This document shows positions 1 through 10,915 of a DNA stretch of 64,000 nucleotides, one piece after another (the stretch's first letter is position 1; the number at the start of each line of letters is the position of its first letter). Both the position numbers and the translations under genes were made by a program. The notes under the pieces are model-generated. The model was given only the letters and a program-made list of their open reading frames with translations, was not told the DNA's origin and did not search any database. Source of the stretch: Macrocybe gigantea (taxonomy: Eukaryota; Basidiomycota; Agaricomycetes; Agaricales; Callistosporiaceae); contig SJRY01000107.1 of the NCBI GenBank assembly GCA_011319805.1, forward strand, positions 225,425 to 289,424, given 5' to 3'.

Positions 1-43
1 TTCGCCGGATGCTGACACGAGTCTTTTTTCACGATTCACACAG

Positions 44-202
44 GTGTGGAACTCGGAGGGCACGCTCATCGGCAAGTTCTTCCTCGGCACGACGTCCGCC
101 AACATGGCCTTTGCTGGAGACGGGCGGCTCGTGATACTGGCAGAGACAAAGATCTTTGTTGCGGACATTGCAGCAAAAGGCGTGCTTCCTGTCATAAACT
201 GA
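44..202 (+). CDS. SMP-30/gluconolactonase-like protein, last exon (partial)
   Basis: This is the 3' end of a gene that begins outside the window. Bases 1-43 look like the end of an intron (pyrimidine-rich, ending CACAG), followed by 52 codons and TGA at 200-202. The translation starts VWNSEGTLIGKFFLG and continues with MAFAGDGRLVILAET, which resembles the last blades of SMP-30/gluconolactonase/LRE-type six-bladed beta-propellers; fungal members hydrolyse lactones. The metal-binding residues lie upstream and cannot be checked. The gene is convergent with aconitase, whose stop is about 280 bp away. The family call rests on only 52 residues. Confidence 0.6.
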   Translation: MWNSEGTLIGKFFLGTTSANMAFAGDGRLVILAETKIFVADIAAKGVLPVIN

Positions 203-480
203 AACAACAGACGGACAGGTCCAAGGTCGTAGCCAGCTAAAGCTAAATACCGATGCGTTTGCCATATCGCCAATTCGTTTTATTCGTATTCTGGCTACAT
301 TGCGTTTGTCCTCATCACATTATTAATGAGGGAAAAAAAGTTTTGAATTCGTGCGCGAGAATCAAGAAAAAAAAATGCAGGAAAGAGAAATCGGATTAAC
401 AGATTACAAAAAGCAGTCGAGCGAGAGTGCATTAAAGGAGGCAATCCATTCAATGCGACGTGACATGCAGTCTCTGGCAT

Positions 481-3458
481 CTAGAGCTTAGGGGCTCCCT
501 TGGCCCTAGCGGCCATCTGCGGAATCAAAAGTCAGATATTGGCCCGATTCCAAAATCACGTCTCGCAACATACCAGGTTAAGAGCAGAGCCGGCCTTGAA
601 CCATTCAATCTGGCCTTCGTTGAAAGAGTGGGCAAGAGGAATTTCCTTCGAGGCACCATGCGTCAGCGGAAACGCGCAACAAGACAAAGCCAAAGCAATA
701 CCTCTTTGCTGCCGTCCTCATGCTTCAAAACCAGAGTCAAATTCTTGCCAGGCGCAAAGCTCTCGAGTCCGAGGATGTCAACCTTGTCAGAGGGCTTGAC
801 CTTGTCGTAATCCTCAGGGTTGACGAACGTCAGGGCAAGCATACCCTGCTTCTTCAAGTTGGTCTCATGGATACGGGCGAACGAGCGGACTATGATGGCC
901 AAGCCTCCGAGGTAGCGCGGCTCGAGGGCGGCGTGCTCACGCGAGGAACCTTCACCGTAGTTGTGGTCGCCGATAACGACCCATTTGATGCCGCGGTCGC
1001 GGTAGAACTTGGCAGTCTCGGGAACCGGTCCCCATTCACCGGAAATCTGGTTCTTGATTTTGTTAGCCTCGCCGTTCTCAGCATTGATAGCGCCAATGAG
1101 GCAGTTTTCTGTTGGATTGAAATGTGAGAAAGGGTCAGCGAAGAAAGAAAATCATGTCCACTGACGGGAGATGTTTTCCAAATGTCCACGGTACTTCAGC
1201 CAGGGACCGCCAGCGCTGATGTGATCCGTCGCTACATTAGTCCGTTAGCGCCTTGCATATACAACATGACAATTAGACACATACTGCATTTGCCCTTGAC
1301 CTTGATGAGGATAGGAAGGTTCTCCGGAGTCTTTCCGTTCCAAGCCGGGAAAGGCTGCAAGAGTTGAAGACGTTGGCTGTTCGGGCTAACGGCGACTTGA
1401 ACGACGGCACGGTCTGCGGGAGGAGGTTGGAAAGTGTTCTGACCGGGATCGTAACCGCGAGGAGGAAGCTCGTTTCCTGAGGGTTCGGAGAACTTGAATG
1501 GTTTGCCATCAGTACCAACCAGTTCGTCAGTCAGCGGGTTGAAGGTGAGTCTTCCACCAAACGCCATAGCAGTAACGAGATCGGGAGAGGCGACGAAAGC
1601 GTGCGTAGCGGGATTAGCATCGTTGCGACCAGTGAAGTTACGGTTGTAGGATGTGACGACTGCTCAATGTCAGTATATATGCGTCATGAACCTCAGTGAT
1701 AGGAACACACTCGAGTTGGGTTCACCCATCTTGACATCCTTCCTGTCCCATTGACCAATGCAAGGACCGCAGGCGTTAGCCAAGACGACACCGCCAACTT
1801 CCTCAAACGCCGCAATTTGACCGTCACGCTCGATGGTAGCACGAACCTGTTCGGATCCGGGAGTGACCGTGAACTTGCTCTTGGCATGGAGACCATGAGA
1901 GGAAGCTTCCTTGGCGATGGAGGCAGCGCGGGACATGTCCTCATAGGAAGAATTTGTGCAGGAACCGATGAGAGCGACCTTCAATTCTTCAGGCCAGCCG
2001 TTCTTCTTTGCCTCAGCAGCAAACTTCGAGATCGGGGTTGCGAGATCAGGAGTGAAAGGACCGTTGATGTGGGGCTCGAGTTCCGAGAGGTTCTATAATG
2101 AAAGTCAGTCTCGCTCAAGATGGTCGGACGGGAAAGCTCGACGGACAATTTCGACGTTCTGATCATATTCGCAACCTTCGTCGGCCTTCAAGTTGTGAGC
2201 AAACCGTTGAGCGTAAGCAGCGATGTCGTGGCGTCTGGTGGCATTGAGGTAGTCAACCATCCTGTGGTTGAAGGGGAAAAGCGATGTCGTAGCACCAATT
2301 TCGGCACCCATGTTGCAAATCGTGGCCATGCCCGTGCAGGACAGGGACTCGACACCAGGACCTCTATACTCGACTATAGCACCAGTACCACCTTTGACCG
2401 TTAGAATGCCCGCGACCTTGAGGATAACGTCTAAAAAGGCGTAAACATCCGACAGTTACGCAGCAGTTTACAACTTACCCTTGGGAGACGTCCAACCGCT
2501 GATCTTGCCGTGAGATTGACGCCAATGACCTTGGGGCACTTGAGTTCCCAAGGAAGGCCAGCCATAACGTCGACAGCGTCAGCACCACCGACACCGCAAG
2601 CAATCATACCAAGACCACCGGCATTGGGGTGTGCGAATCAGTACCGATCATGAGACCGCCGGGGAAGGCATAGTTTTCGAGGATGATCTGGTGGATGATA
2701 CCAGAGCCAGGTCTCCAGAAACCAAGACCGTACTAAAAGAGTGAAACGCATCAGAATTCCGCGGGCTTAGTGCGGAAATACGTCATCATACTTTGGCTGT
2801 GGCCGTCGCCAAAAAGTCGTAAACTTCCTTGTTGATTTCAATAGCCCGAGCCAAGTCCTTAACGCCCCCAACCTGAGCCTCGATGAGATGGTCGCAGTGA
2901 ACGGTCGTGGGCACAGCAGCAGTGTCCATGCCTGCCGACATGAATTGGAGGATTGCCATCTTGAAGCATTACGTCAGTCATGCTAACTAGCCACTTCTCG
3001 GCCTGAAGTGTGACACACCTGCGCGGTAGCATCCTGGCACGCTACACGCTGCAGAAACGGCAAGGTCACTTAGCTAAAAACTCAAAACGAGAGCAAAACG
3101 GGAAAAGAGCGCACGTCAGGCCTGAGACGGAGATAGCTAACGCCTCTCTCAATGTCCTGACCGAGAGCATCGTCGAGGTGTCCGTAAAGGATCTTCTCAG
3201 ACAGGGTCAATGGCCGCTTAAGCCTAGCAGAAAAGCTGAATAACGAAGAGCGTAATCTGATGTACACGGAGCCGCAGACCTGTCCCGGACCACGGCGAGG
3301 TTATCTTCAATGCGTTGGTAGTTGATGTACGAGTCCTTTTCGAGCAAGGACATGGGCACTTTTGTGTCACCAATGCGGGGGGCAACGGTGGCCATGCCTG
3401 CGGCCGCCCGCTGCAGAGCCCGCATGGTGTTAGCGGATCTGCTGGTGAGCTTGAGCAT
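481..3458 (-). CDS. ACO1: Aconitate hydratase, mitochondrial (aconitase), with two frame breaks
   Basis: This gene encodes the TCA-cycle enzyme that isomerises citrate and isocitrate in the mitochondrial matrix using a 4Fe-4S cluster. The ATG at 3458 gives a basic, Arg/Ser-rich leader consistent with mitochondrial import (an upstream in-frame TTG is not needed). Exons I can place include 3280-3458, 3115-3223, 3019-3048 (ten codons), 2792-2959, 2479-2732, 2147-2430, 1711-2092 and 1659 downwards. The C-terminus is a short exon ending ARAKGAPKL with TAG at 481-483. Cluster ligands are visible as GSCTNSS and [10 protein letters not shown], and the substrate motif DSHTPN is encoded. The exon at 2479-2732 is out of frame twice: at the C-run 2626-2629 (inside the HTPNAG motif) and at 2508-2509 (after VNLT). 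Each fits one missing base in a homopolymer. Length, near 780 residues, fits the family. Identity is certain; intactness is not. Confidence 0.93.
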
Positions 3459-3949
3459 CGTCAAGGACGACGGCTACGAGCTACTAGCTTGGGGGATGAT
3501 GATGTTCAAGGTTCAAGATACGAAATGGAGCATTTCGGACGGCCGAAATCAAACAAATTTATGCAATCCTTGCACGTGAATCTGTTCAGCCGGATCTTTC
3601 TCGTTTAGCCAATCAGAACACGCGATTTATGCCGCCTAACTGCTTATATAATGCATCCCCACTTGCGGCAGTCAGCGGCTCATCGTCTCTCCGCACCTTG
3701 CCGGTCGTGCCAATCCTGCTCGTCGTCCGCGTCGTGCTCTCCCTTTCCGGCGTCCCCCGCAGCGCGTTTAAAGTGCAAAGGACTGACGATAACCAGGAGA
3801 ACTGCATGTTATCAACCTCCGCATAACTGGCCGATCGCACCGCACTCTGAGCACTGTGATGTTTTTTACGGTTTCTTGTCGCACCCGAGGTACCCCCCCT
3901 GCAGGTACCCCATATATCCTGGCCTCTGACAGCTCTGATTTACGCGGCG
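3459..3949. other. Intergenic, upstream of aconitase
   Basis: I see no coding exon here. It should hold the aconitase promoter, since the gene runs leftward from 3458, and the 3' end of the coiled-coil gene that stops at 3950. A GGTACCCC.. GGTACCCC direct repeat lies near 3890-3910. No TATA box or operator can be assigned. Confidence 0.4.
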
Positions 3950-4932
3950 CTAGCCGGCTAGGCGCTGTGTCTCCTGTAAGAGTTTCCTGACATCTTCAAC
4001 AAGCGAGTAACCCTTTTCTGCCTTGTCCACTTTTCGACTCAACAGCCTGATAGCGCGCTCTTCCACATCCGAGCACCTCTTATCGAACGCAGCTGTTGAC
4101 TAGTCAGCACGACAATCTTTCTCAAATCTCGGATATCCAACGCACCGATTTGTTCATCTTCTTCTGGCTTCATGCTTGAAGCTTGCGGGGGATTGGCTGT
4201 AGTCAAGAACGTCCTCCGGCGGTGGGCTGACCTCATGCATGAGTAAATGTTCTATGACGCTATAGTAAACTCACATCGCCGGATCAATGCCTCAATTTCT
4301 GCAACCAGTGTCTCCGTCATCTGTAAAATCAATAAGGGAATTTGCCCTTGTGGAGATTATACGTACGAGCTGGCCTCTGATTTTGCAGACATTCTGGACC
4401 CGACGGCTAAATTCCATCGACTTGATGTTGTTCGAGTTTGGCTGTGTGGCTATTAGAACTCGAAGATGGTCGACATAGCCTTTCGCAGCCAAAGATTCTT
4501 CGTCCAGCGATTTCCTCAAAACGACAGACGTAGTCTCGTTGAACATGTTCATCTGCAAACGAGTCGGTCAAAGAACCGGACACAAACGCTGTCTGCGAAC
4601 TGACGGAGGAGATGAGATGCTCGCACAAATACCCCAACCCGACAGAGGTGTCTATCAGCTTTTGCAGTTCACGCCCTTGTCTTCCTGTACGACGCCGTTA
4701 CCGCCGTTGCCTCAAAGAAACGAACACAGATCAGACTCACGATCTTGGCCTGTTTCTTGTCCAGCTCGGCGCTCGATATGTGCTCTGGGAGAGCTACCTC
4801 CCGAAACTGCATCATATTCCTCGCCCGCGTCCGCACATGGTTGACGATCTTCTCTGCCTCTGATTGATTCTTGCCTAGAACGGCGCGCAGCCTCTGACGA
4901 GCTTCGGGGATCGATGGTTGCTTGCTTGCCAT
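3950..4932 (-). CDS. Coiled-coil protein of unknown function
   Basis: Not recognised. The ATG at 4932 (MASKQPSIPEARQRL) is preferred for its G at +4; an upstream in-frame ATG at 4965 is possible. Exon 1 reads through RARNMMQFREVALPEH to a GTGAGT donor. Later coding blocks include LQKLIDTSVGLGYL, SLAAKGYVDHLRVLI and MTETLVAEIEALIRR (after an intron with a GTACGT donor and TTTTACAG acceptor). The last block contains CSDVEERAIRLLSRKVDKAE and ends QRLAG with TAG at 3950-3952. The C-terminus is strongly heptad-like, Leu/Ile with Lys/Glu, so a structural or complex-subunit role (for example microtubule or kinetochore) is possible but not shown. At least two frame changes, near 4160 and 4105, look like single missing bases. 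It lies tail-to-head with another coiled-coil gene at 5249-5906 and could be part of it if an intron removes the TGA at 5249. Confidence 0.5.
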
Positions 4933-5248
4933 CGTGCGCGCGATGCGTGCATGATAAAGGTGCATGGTCTATATTGTGGTCAGAAGAAGGGAAGCTGGAA
5001 GCTGGAACAGAGAAATTGACTTGCAGCCAGTGCATCGCGGGTATAATGGAGGCGGAATGGCTGCAACGGGCCTAATGTTAGGTCGTTTTCTTGAGGAGAG
5101 GGGATATCGAGTTTCAATGGCTGATAGTCTTAGATTCAGCCTATAAAATAATAGAAATACGGGCGAATGTACCTCTTTTTCGACAGCAGCGATCGTTTGT
5201 CTGGACGACTGACAATCAGAAAGCGTCAAAACCGTCCAAAACCCGTTC

Positions 5249-5906
5249 TCACTTCAATTCACCGAGCATCCTTGTCAACCGGTTTAGCCTCTCCAAGCGC
5301 ACCTTTTCCTTCTCTTCTAAAATCTCCAACAGCAGCGCCGTGCGCCTCCTCTCATGCAACTGCACTCTGAGATTATCCAGTTCGCGTTCTGAGCCATCAC
5401 ACATGAAATCATCACAACTCAAACAATGACAGACAGGAGAGGACGCACGTGTACCATCCAACTCGATCTGCTTATCCTCTAGCCGCTTCCTGCACTCTTC
5501 TGCAGTTTTCCTAGCACCAGAAAGAAGAACCTCCGTCTTATCTACCGGAGAACGCGTCACATCGTCCGATCTCTTTATGCGCGTATTGCAGCGCGTCTCG
5601 CGCCATCTTACAAGAGATCAACGGAAAGGAAGAGATCAAGACAACGACGCGACGCTCACCGTTGGATTCTTCCACGCGCAGCGGCAACCTCTTGCCTTCC
5701 TCTGACATGGCGGCTCAAAAACAGCAGAGCCTCCGCCAGGGTCCGCGATACAAACGCTGAAACTCTTCAAACGTGATGCGTGGAGCACCTAGCTGTAGTA
5801 GAGCTTCGTAGACGAATTTTGCAGAACCTAGATTGTCTTCCGTCACGTCTGTCGTCGCCGATGGAATACGAGCAGCTCGGTGTGGAAAGCGCGATGATGA
5901 AGCCAT
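5249..5906 (-). CDS. Small coiled-coil protein of unknown function
   Basis: The ATG at 5906 opens MASSSRFPHRAARIPS, then FVYEALLQLGAPRITFEEF, an amphipathic N-terminal segment. The best continuation (LAEALLFLSRHVRGRQEV) is one base out of frame near 5748, so either a base is missing in the GTTTGTA context or an intron was missed. An intron with a GTGAGC donor follows the RGRIQ segment at about 5655-5600. Then come WRETRCNTRIKRSDDV, KTAEECRKRLEDKQIELD, a second intron (GTACACG donor), and a Leu-rich coiled coil, EILEEKEKVRLERLNRL, ending GELK with TGA at 5249-5251. About 200 residues, mostly helical. Function unknown. A degenerate copy of the 5' part and upstream region lies at 8050-8302. Confidence 0.45.
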
Positions 5907-5956
5907 ATTGACCTTTGGTTTATTTGGCGTTATGTGCGCGTCCTGATCGCGTTGTT
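5650..5956 (-). repeat. Source copy of a duplicated segment (5' part of the 5249-5906 gene)
   Basis: This segment, covering the start codon, first exon and upstream region of the coiled-coil gene, aligns by eye with 8050-8302 in the same orientation. Forty bases at 5917-5956, just upstream of the ATG, are identical to 8263-8302. The coding part is clearly diverged, with shared words such as CGCGCAGCGGCAAC versus CGTGCAACGGCAAC. Confidence 0.7.
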
Positions 5957-6104
5957 CCTAATGAACTTCTCGAGTGCAACAAGAGGTCGAGACACGTAAA
6001 CTGGGGATGCATTGGGAACAACTCAAATACTGTACAGTGGAGTGGTATATATGAACATGTAGAGTGCAAATCTAGAGCATGAATGTCATTGAAAGTCTTA
6101 GCCA

Positions 6105-7660
6105 TCAGTGACTGTTGTTGCGACGAAGAGAATCAATGAAATCCACGACGACCATCATTCCGGTCTGCTCATTGCCCTTGAGAGAGCGCTCGACAACCTT
6201 CTTGAGCAAAGATGTAGGCACAACTTGGTGAGCCACATTATTGCCTTTGGTGCGAATGGAGGAGAAACGTTGCACTAGAAGATGCATCGCAATGTTGTTG
6301 TTGATCAGCGTCTCAACGTAGGCAAGGTGTCGATACGGATTTAAAAGGGTCCGCGCAGTGATCAAACGGTCATTATCGGACACGGCGAATGTTGGTTACC
6401 GCTATCGAGAGCCACTCGCCACTTCATGGATAGTGCTGTTATGCTATCTTCATCATAGGTGCCGAAGACGCAGATGACGGCGAGTCCTGCCTGGGCTTGG
6501 TCAAGCAGCGACCGGAGACGATTTGATCCAGATAAGAAACGTCCTGTGCCATCGAGTTAAGTCATATGATATGGGAATAAAGACAGAGAGAGACATGTAT
6601 ACCTGAGTGATAGACCAGGCTTCGAGGTTCCCTGTGCGATCCGCCATGTCGTCGACTTGTGCCTGCAACTCCCGCTTCTCGGCGACCAACCTCTTTTGCA
6701 GCATTTCACCCTTTTTCGCAAGATCGGATTGCGCCTTCTCGCGCTCAGCTCGTTCTGTCTGTAGCTGTCGCTCCAGCTTCTCCTGCTTATCTTGCGCGAC
6801 CTGCCTTTCCCGCTTTCGCTCGTCACGCTCAGCTTGTATGTCCTTCTCCAGCTTCTCCTGCTTATCTTGCGCGACCTGCCTTTCCTGCTTTCGCTCGTCA
6901 CGCTCAGCTTGTATCTCCTTCTCCAGCTTCTCCTGCGTGACTTGCATCTCCCGCCGAAGCTCCGCGACCACTGCCTGAAAATCTACGTTGGACGGCTGAA
7001 AATAACGCATTAGACTTCCTGAAAAGCGAGGGTTCGCAAAACGTACCATCGAACCGGCCACAGCGCGGGTGTCACTACGACCAATATCGTCTACACGACT
7101 GGTCAGCACTGCCCACTTTCATTTTTTTAAAAATGGCAATTACCCTCATCGCTGGATGCAGCGCCCGTGTCTTCCGTGACCGGTGTTTCAATTGCAACAT
7201 TCTTCGATCCTTTCTTCTTCTTCTTATTCTTCTTCTTCTTCTTCTCGGTGACTTTCAAGCCAAAGCGATATATTGTTACAAACACGGATGGAATATACCA
7301 GTAAAATTTCATACCTGTCGCCTGAAGGTCGGTCATTCTCTGTTGTAGATTAGAGTATTCTTTTGCCAACTGGTCAAAGTCTGAACGAATATGATACATC
7401 GGATGTTCTTCTGTAACGTTGAGCAGAAATAAACCCTCTTTGCCACGGAGTACGTCGTTGATGACTGTGTTGTCGTCACATGCCGTCACATCCGCTCGAA
7501 GGTAGGGTGTGACACTCCTGACCGAACCCCGGACATTCCGTTGAAAGGCCCGTTCCAATTCATTTGCATACACATCCACGACCTGACCGACGGTGTTTCG
7601 CTCTTTGGCTTCGATGACGAAGTTTTCAACGATGGGATGGACTCTGATGCGACTAGACAT
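6105..7660 (-). CDS. Repetitive coiled-coil protein, lineage-specific
   Basis: Not a known enzyme. The ATG at 7660 gives MSSRIRVHPIVENFVIEAKE and a globular N-terminal region of about 115 residues. After an intron (donor near 7315) comes a run of lysines (about 7250-7200) and an acidic linker. The central exon, about 6605-6995, is a long charged coiled coil built from near-identical 22-residue units containing ERQVAQDKQEKLEK, encoded by a 66-bp tandem repeat. The C-terminal part reads NRLRSLLDQAQAGLAVICVF and then MMVVVDFIDSLRRNNSH with TGA at 6105-6107. The two C-terminal blocks are one base out of register near 6394 (GTTGGTT), fitting one missing base. The fold suggests self-association or scaffolding. 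It is head-to-head with nothing recognisable; GT90 starts 1.2 kb away. Confidence 0.6.
6771..6955 (-). repeat. 66-bp in-frame tandem repeat (coiled-coil units)
   Basis: About 2.7 copies of a 66-bp unit containing TCTCCTGCTTATCTTGCG. Each encodes 22 residues of alternating acidic and basic heptads (ERDERKRERQVAQDKQEKLE). The two full copies differ at a few bases, so the expansion is recent. Confidence 0.85.
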
Positions 7661-8049
7661 GGTGGTGGTTATGGTCTAAACGTGTACATGTTTATTATCG
7701 ATCTGCCCATTTATCAAAAAAAACAATAGCGAAATCATTCCCAGCGAACAAGTCCTGGAACCAAACACGGCTGATTTGCGATTCGATCCCAGAACATATC
7801 GGTATCCTCCGGATGCGATCAAGTAAAGTGCAGATCTCCGTGCATGTCCCGCAGCGGTTGAGGGAGGCATTGATAGAGACTCGTGCGACACATTACACGA
7901 ACTGGCTTATCATGGCAGCGAAATAAGTGCTCTCCAATCTCTCCTTCTACAGTGAATCGGAATAACTCAACGACATTACCCTTGCCATGTTCTGGAGCTT
8001 CATTGACTCAAATCAATAGAAGACGAACTAGGCATCACCACAGCATCAC
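7661..8049. other. Intergenic, no gene seen
   Basis: Between the coiled-coil gene and the duplicated relic. ORFs here are short, overlap on both strands and show no family resemblance. The promoter of the 6105-7660 gene should be in the first few hundred bases. Confidence 0.4.
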
Positions 8050-8302
8050 ATTCACTGTTGGTTCCTCCCGCGTGCAACGGCAACTTCTCTTACCTTCCTG
8101 GCACGCCGGCTCGGCAATAGCAGCATCTCCGCTACGTGGCCCACGTGGCCCGTGCTACAAACGAATGTGGTGTGCGGAGCGCTTAGCTGGAGAAGTGCTC
8201 CATACAGTTGCTTGGCGGAGTCTGGATCGCCTGAACTGTGTGGAATGCGCGATAATGACCCTGGTTTATTTGGCGTTATGTGCGCGTCCTGATCGCGTTG
8301 TT
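8050..8302 (-). pseudogene. Degenerate partial duplicate of the 5249-5906 gene 5' region
   Basis: This segment aligns with 5650-5956 in the same orientation. The exon 1 region has substitutions and indels, and no start-to-splice reading frame can be built. The 40 bases at 8263-8302 remain identical to 5917-5956. The 3' half of the parent gene is absent. I read it as a relic of a segmental duplication of about 2.4 kb spacing, decayed in its coding part. Confidence 0.65.
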
Positions 8303-8451
8303 TGTGGTTGTGGTACTTGCTTATCTCTTGCTAGTATTGTCAGCTGTACCATCATCTGAGCAAGTTCTTGGCGCTAGAACTTCACTAAGACCAAGGAGAA
8401 GAGGCATGTAGCCGCAGAGCTCCTGCATCTCAAACGGCCGCGACAACGCCG

Positions 8452-8497
8452 GATGTGCTCTGCGCAATACACTCGATGTGCTCTGCGCAATACACTC
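8452..8497. repeat. 23-bp perfect tandem duplication
   Basis: A 23-bp unit beginning GATGTGCTCTGCGCAATAC occurs twice head to tail at 8452-8474 and 8475-8497 with no mismatch. It lies in the upstream region of the GT90 gene. Confidence 0.9.
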
Positions 8498-8830
8498 AAA
8501 GCGGATCTGGGTTCAAACGACGACCCGAATCTTGGCTGATGGACTCGCGTCAACGTCAGTTTTAGACGTCTCTCGGGATCTGACATGCGCCGCTCGCTCC
8601 ACCTCCCTGGCCGAGCACGGTGACATGCATGTGATGGACAGAAGCAGCGCCGACATTTCGCTTCAGAAGACAGGCAAACCTATCATTGTCACGGCCCCCA
8701 GTTGTCAGTCATGGCATCTAAATCGGCTGGCAAATGGCGAGCGCAGGCTGTCACGGCCAGGCGCCCGTGCACCCATTTACTTGTTCGCTTCTGGTCTCAA
8801 CTTGCGTCACCACATCCCCCCTTCTGATAT

Positions 8831-10915
8831 ATGTCCACGGGGCGCAGGCTCGTCAAGGTCTTTGCGTTGCCGCTATGTGTCATCGTCCTGCTGCATCTAC
8901 TTTACTACCGAAAGCTCCTCTACCTAATCGTCGGATCCAACACTTTCCATCTCGCTGAGAAACCACTAACGGCGGCGGCGGCGGCTACATCGAATCCAAC
9001 GACCGGCCCGGTTTCCCATATCTATCGCGACGACGGGCTACTGGAGCTCAATCCGGATAGCACACACCACCCGATATTTGAGTTGATCGAGCAGGCAGAG
9101 GAACGTTGGAGGCACAAGCTGGCACGGGCGAGCAAGACGCTGGATCAAGCTGTCCAGGAATACAAAAGACGGTACAACCGACATCCTCCGAAAGGCTTTG
9201 ATATATGGCAAGCGTGTGATGCAGCTTCGTATGGACCGTGCCGTTGACCTGCGACGAATAGGTGGAATTATACTGAGGCTCATAGCGTCCAGCTTCGCGA
9301 CGAGTATGATCAGATTTGGCACGACCTTGAGCCATTCTGGGCGATACGGCCGGAAGAGCTTCAAAAGCTACAAGCACAACAAGAATCCCAACCAGACTCT
9401 TACACCATCGGCAAAACTACCCACAACGATACTATCAGACTTCTTAAGACTGCGTTTTCCGATCCTGTGGACTGGGAAAAAAAGAATCTGCTGCGTGGAG
9501 CTGAGGACCTAATTGGTCTTCTGCGAGATGTACAAGACGGTCTTCCGCCATTCCGTGCTGTAGTCTCGCCCCATGATAACCCAATGCTGCTTTCTGACTA
9601 TGAGATCAAGAAAAAACTCCTTGATGCCGCATCGAAGGGAAAATGTTGGTTGTACTGCGGTGGATGCGTTTTCTTATCGGCTGATAGCTTTCTTAACCAG
9701 ATGTCAATGTTGACTCACTGCAGCCTGGAGAAAGGCTCAGCTGGTTCTCGGCATGTGCGCCATCATCACCTGCACGTCAAGCTGCAGTCGCAACCACACA
9801 GCTCCCTCCAACCGCAAGCGTTTCATCCATGACCACAAAAAGACTATGGACCCCTGCGTGCACCCTCACCTCATCGAGCAGCATGGGCAATTTCTCACGC
9901 ACGAGCCTATCGCATCGCGCCTCGTTGTCCCGCAGTTCGCGTACTGCTCCACTGCGCTGCATCATGACATCCAGGCGCCCGCACTCCTGTCCTGGATCCC
10001 AGACATCCTCCCGCGGTCCGACGACCCGCCATGGGACGCCAAGCCAGACATCCGCCTGTCGTGGCGCGGGAGTAACACGGGTATATGGCATGCTCCTGAG
10101 AGCCGCTGGCGCGACGCACAACGCGCCAGGCTGGTCGATCTTACGAAGGATATGCGTGGCGCGGTGGAGGTGCTGATGAACGAGTCAGTTGAACGCGGGG
10201 AGGCTCGTCGTGAGGACGCTTGACAAGAACTTGGTCAACCCTGCGATGCTGGACGTTGCGTTTGCGGGAAGCCCTGTTGGCTGTCCGCCCGAGTTTTGCG
10301 AGCAGCTGACAGAGATTTTCGAGTGGAGACGACGCCAGGGCGCGAAGGAGGCTGGAACCTTTAAATACGTCCTTGACGTGCGTCGTGGCTAGGTGTGGCT
10401 GACAATGCGCTGCGGTGGCTGACCTTCGGCGTTTTGACAGGTCGACGGAAATGCTTGGTCGAGCAGATTCAAGCGCCTGATGACCTCCAACTCCCTCATT
10501 CTAAAAGCGACGATTTATCCAGAATGGTACGACGATTGACGACGATGACGGTGCATTTTGAGCCCAGTTCTCAGGTTCCTGGACCGCGTCGAGCCGTGGG
10601 TGCATTACGCGCCTGTGCAAGTGGACTATTCCGACCTGTACGACGTCCTTGTGTTCTTCCGCGGAGGCTTGTATGGTGAAGGTGCGCATGAGAAGCTTGC
10701 GAAGAAAATCGCCTCCGAAGGACGCGCATGGAGCAAGTCGTTTTGGAGGAAAGAGGATTTGACTGCGTATCTGTTCAGGTTAGTTGGCAGCGCTCCACCG
10801 AACCCGCCGCTTTGCGCTGGTCGAGCTGACTCGTTGTGACAGGTTGTTCTTGGAGTATGCCAGAGTTATGAGTTTGAAAAGGGAGTCCATGAATTACGAG
10901 CACCAGGCCGGTTGA
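8831..10915 (+). CDS. Glycosyltransferase family 90 (CAP10/xylosyltransferase-like), type II membrane protein
   Basis: Resembles fungal GT90 proteins related to Cryptococcus CAP10/CAP59-type enzymes and POGLUT, which transfer xylose or glucose in the secretory pathway. The ATG at 8831 gives [10 protein letters not shown] followed by a single hydrophobic anchor (about residues 8-26), as expected for a Golgi type II protein. Family blocks in order: [43 protein letters not shown], the catalytic-region motif [12 protein letters not shown] (about 10050), [21 protein letters not shown], and [19 protein letters not shown]. Introns include one from 9214, one with a GTGCGT donor near 10377, one with a GTACGA donor near 10529, and one near 10780-10842; the stop TGA is at 10913-10915. 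Two breaks interrupt the family reading: a missing base at CC 9808-9809 and an apparent extra G at GGGG 10197-10200. Acceptor and substrate are unknown. Confidence 0.85.
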
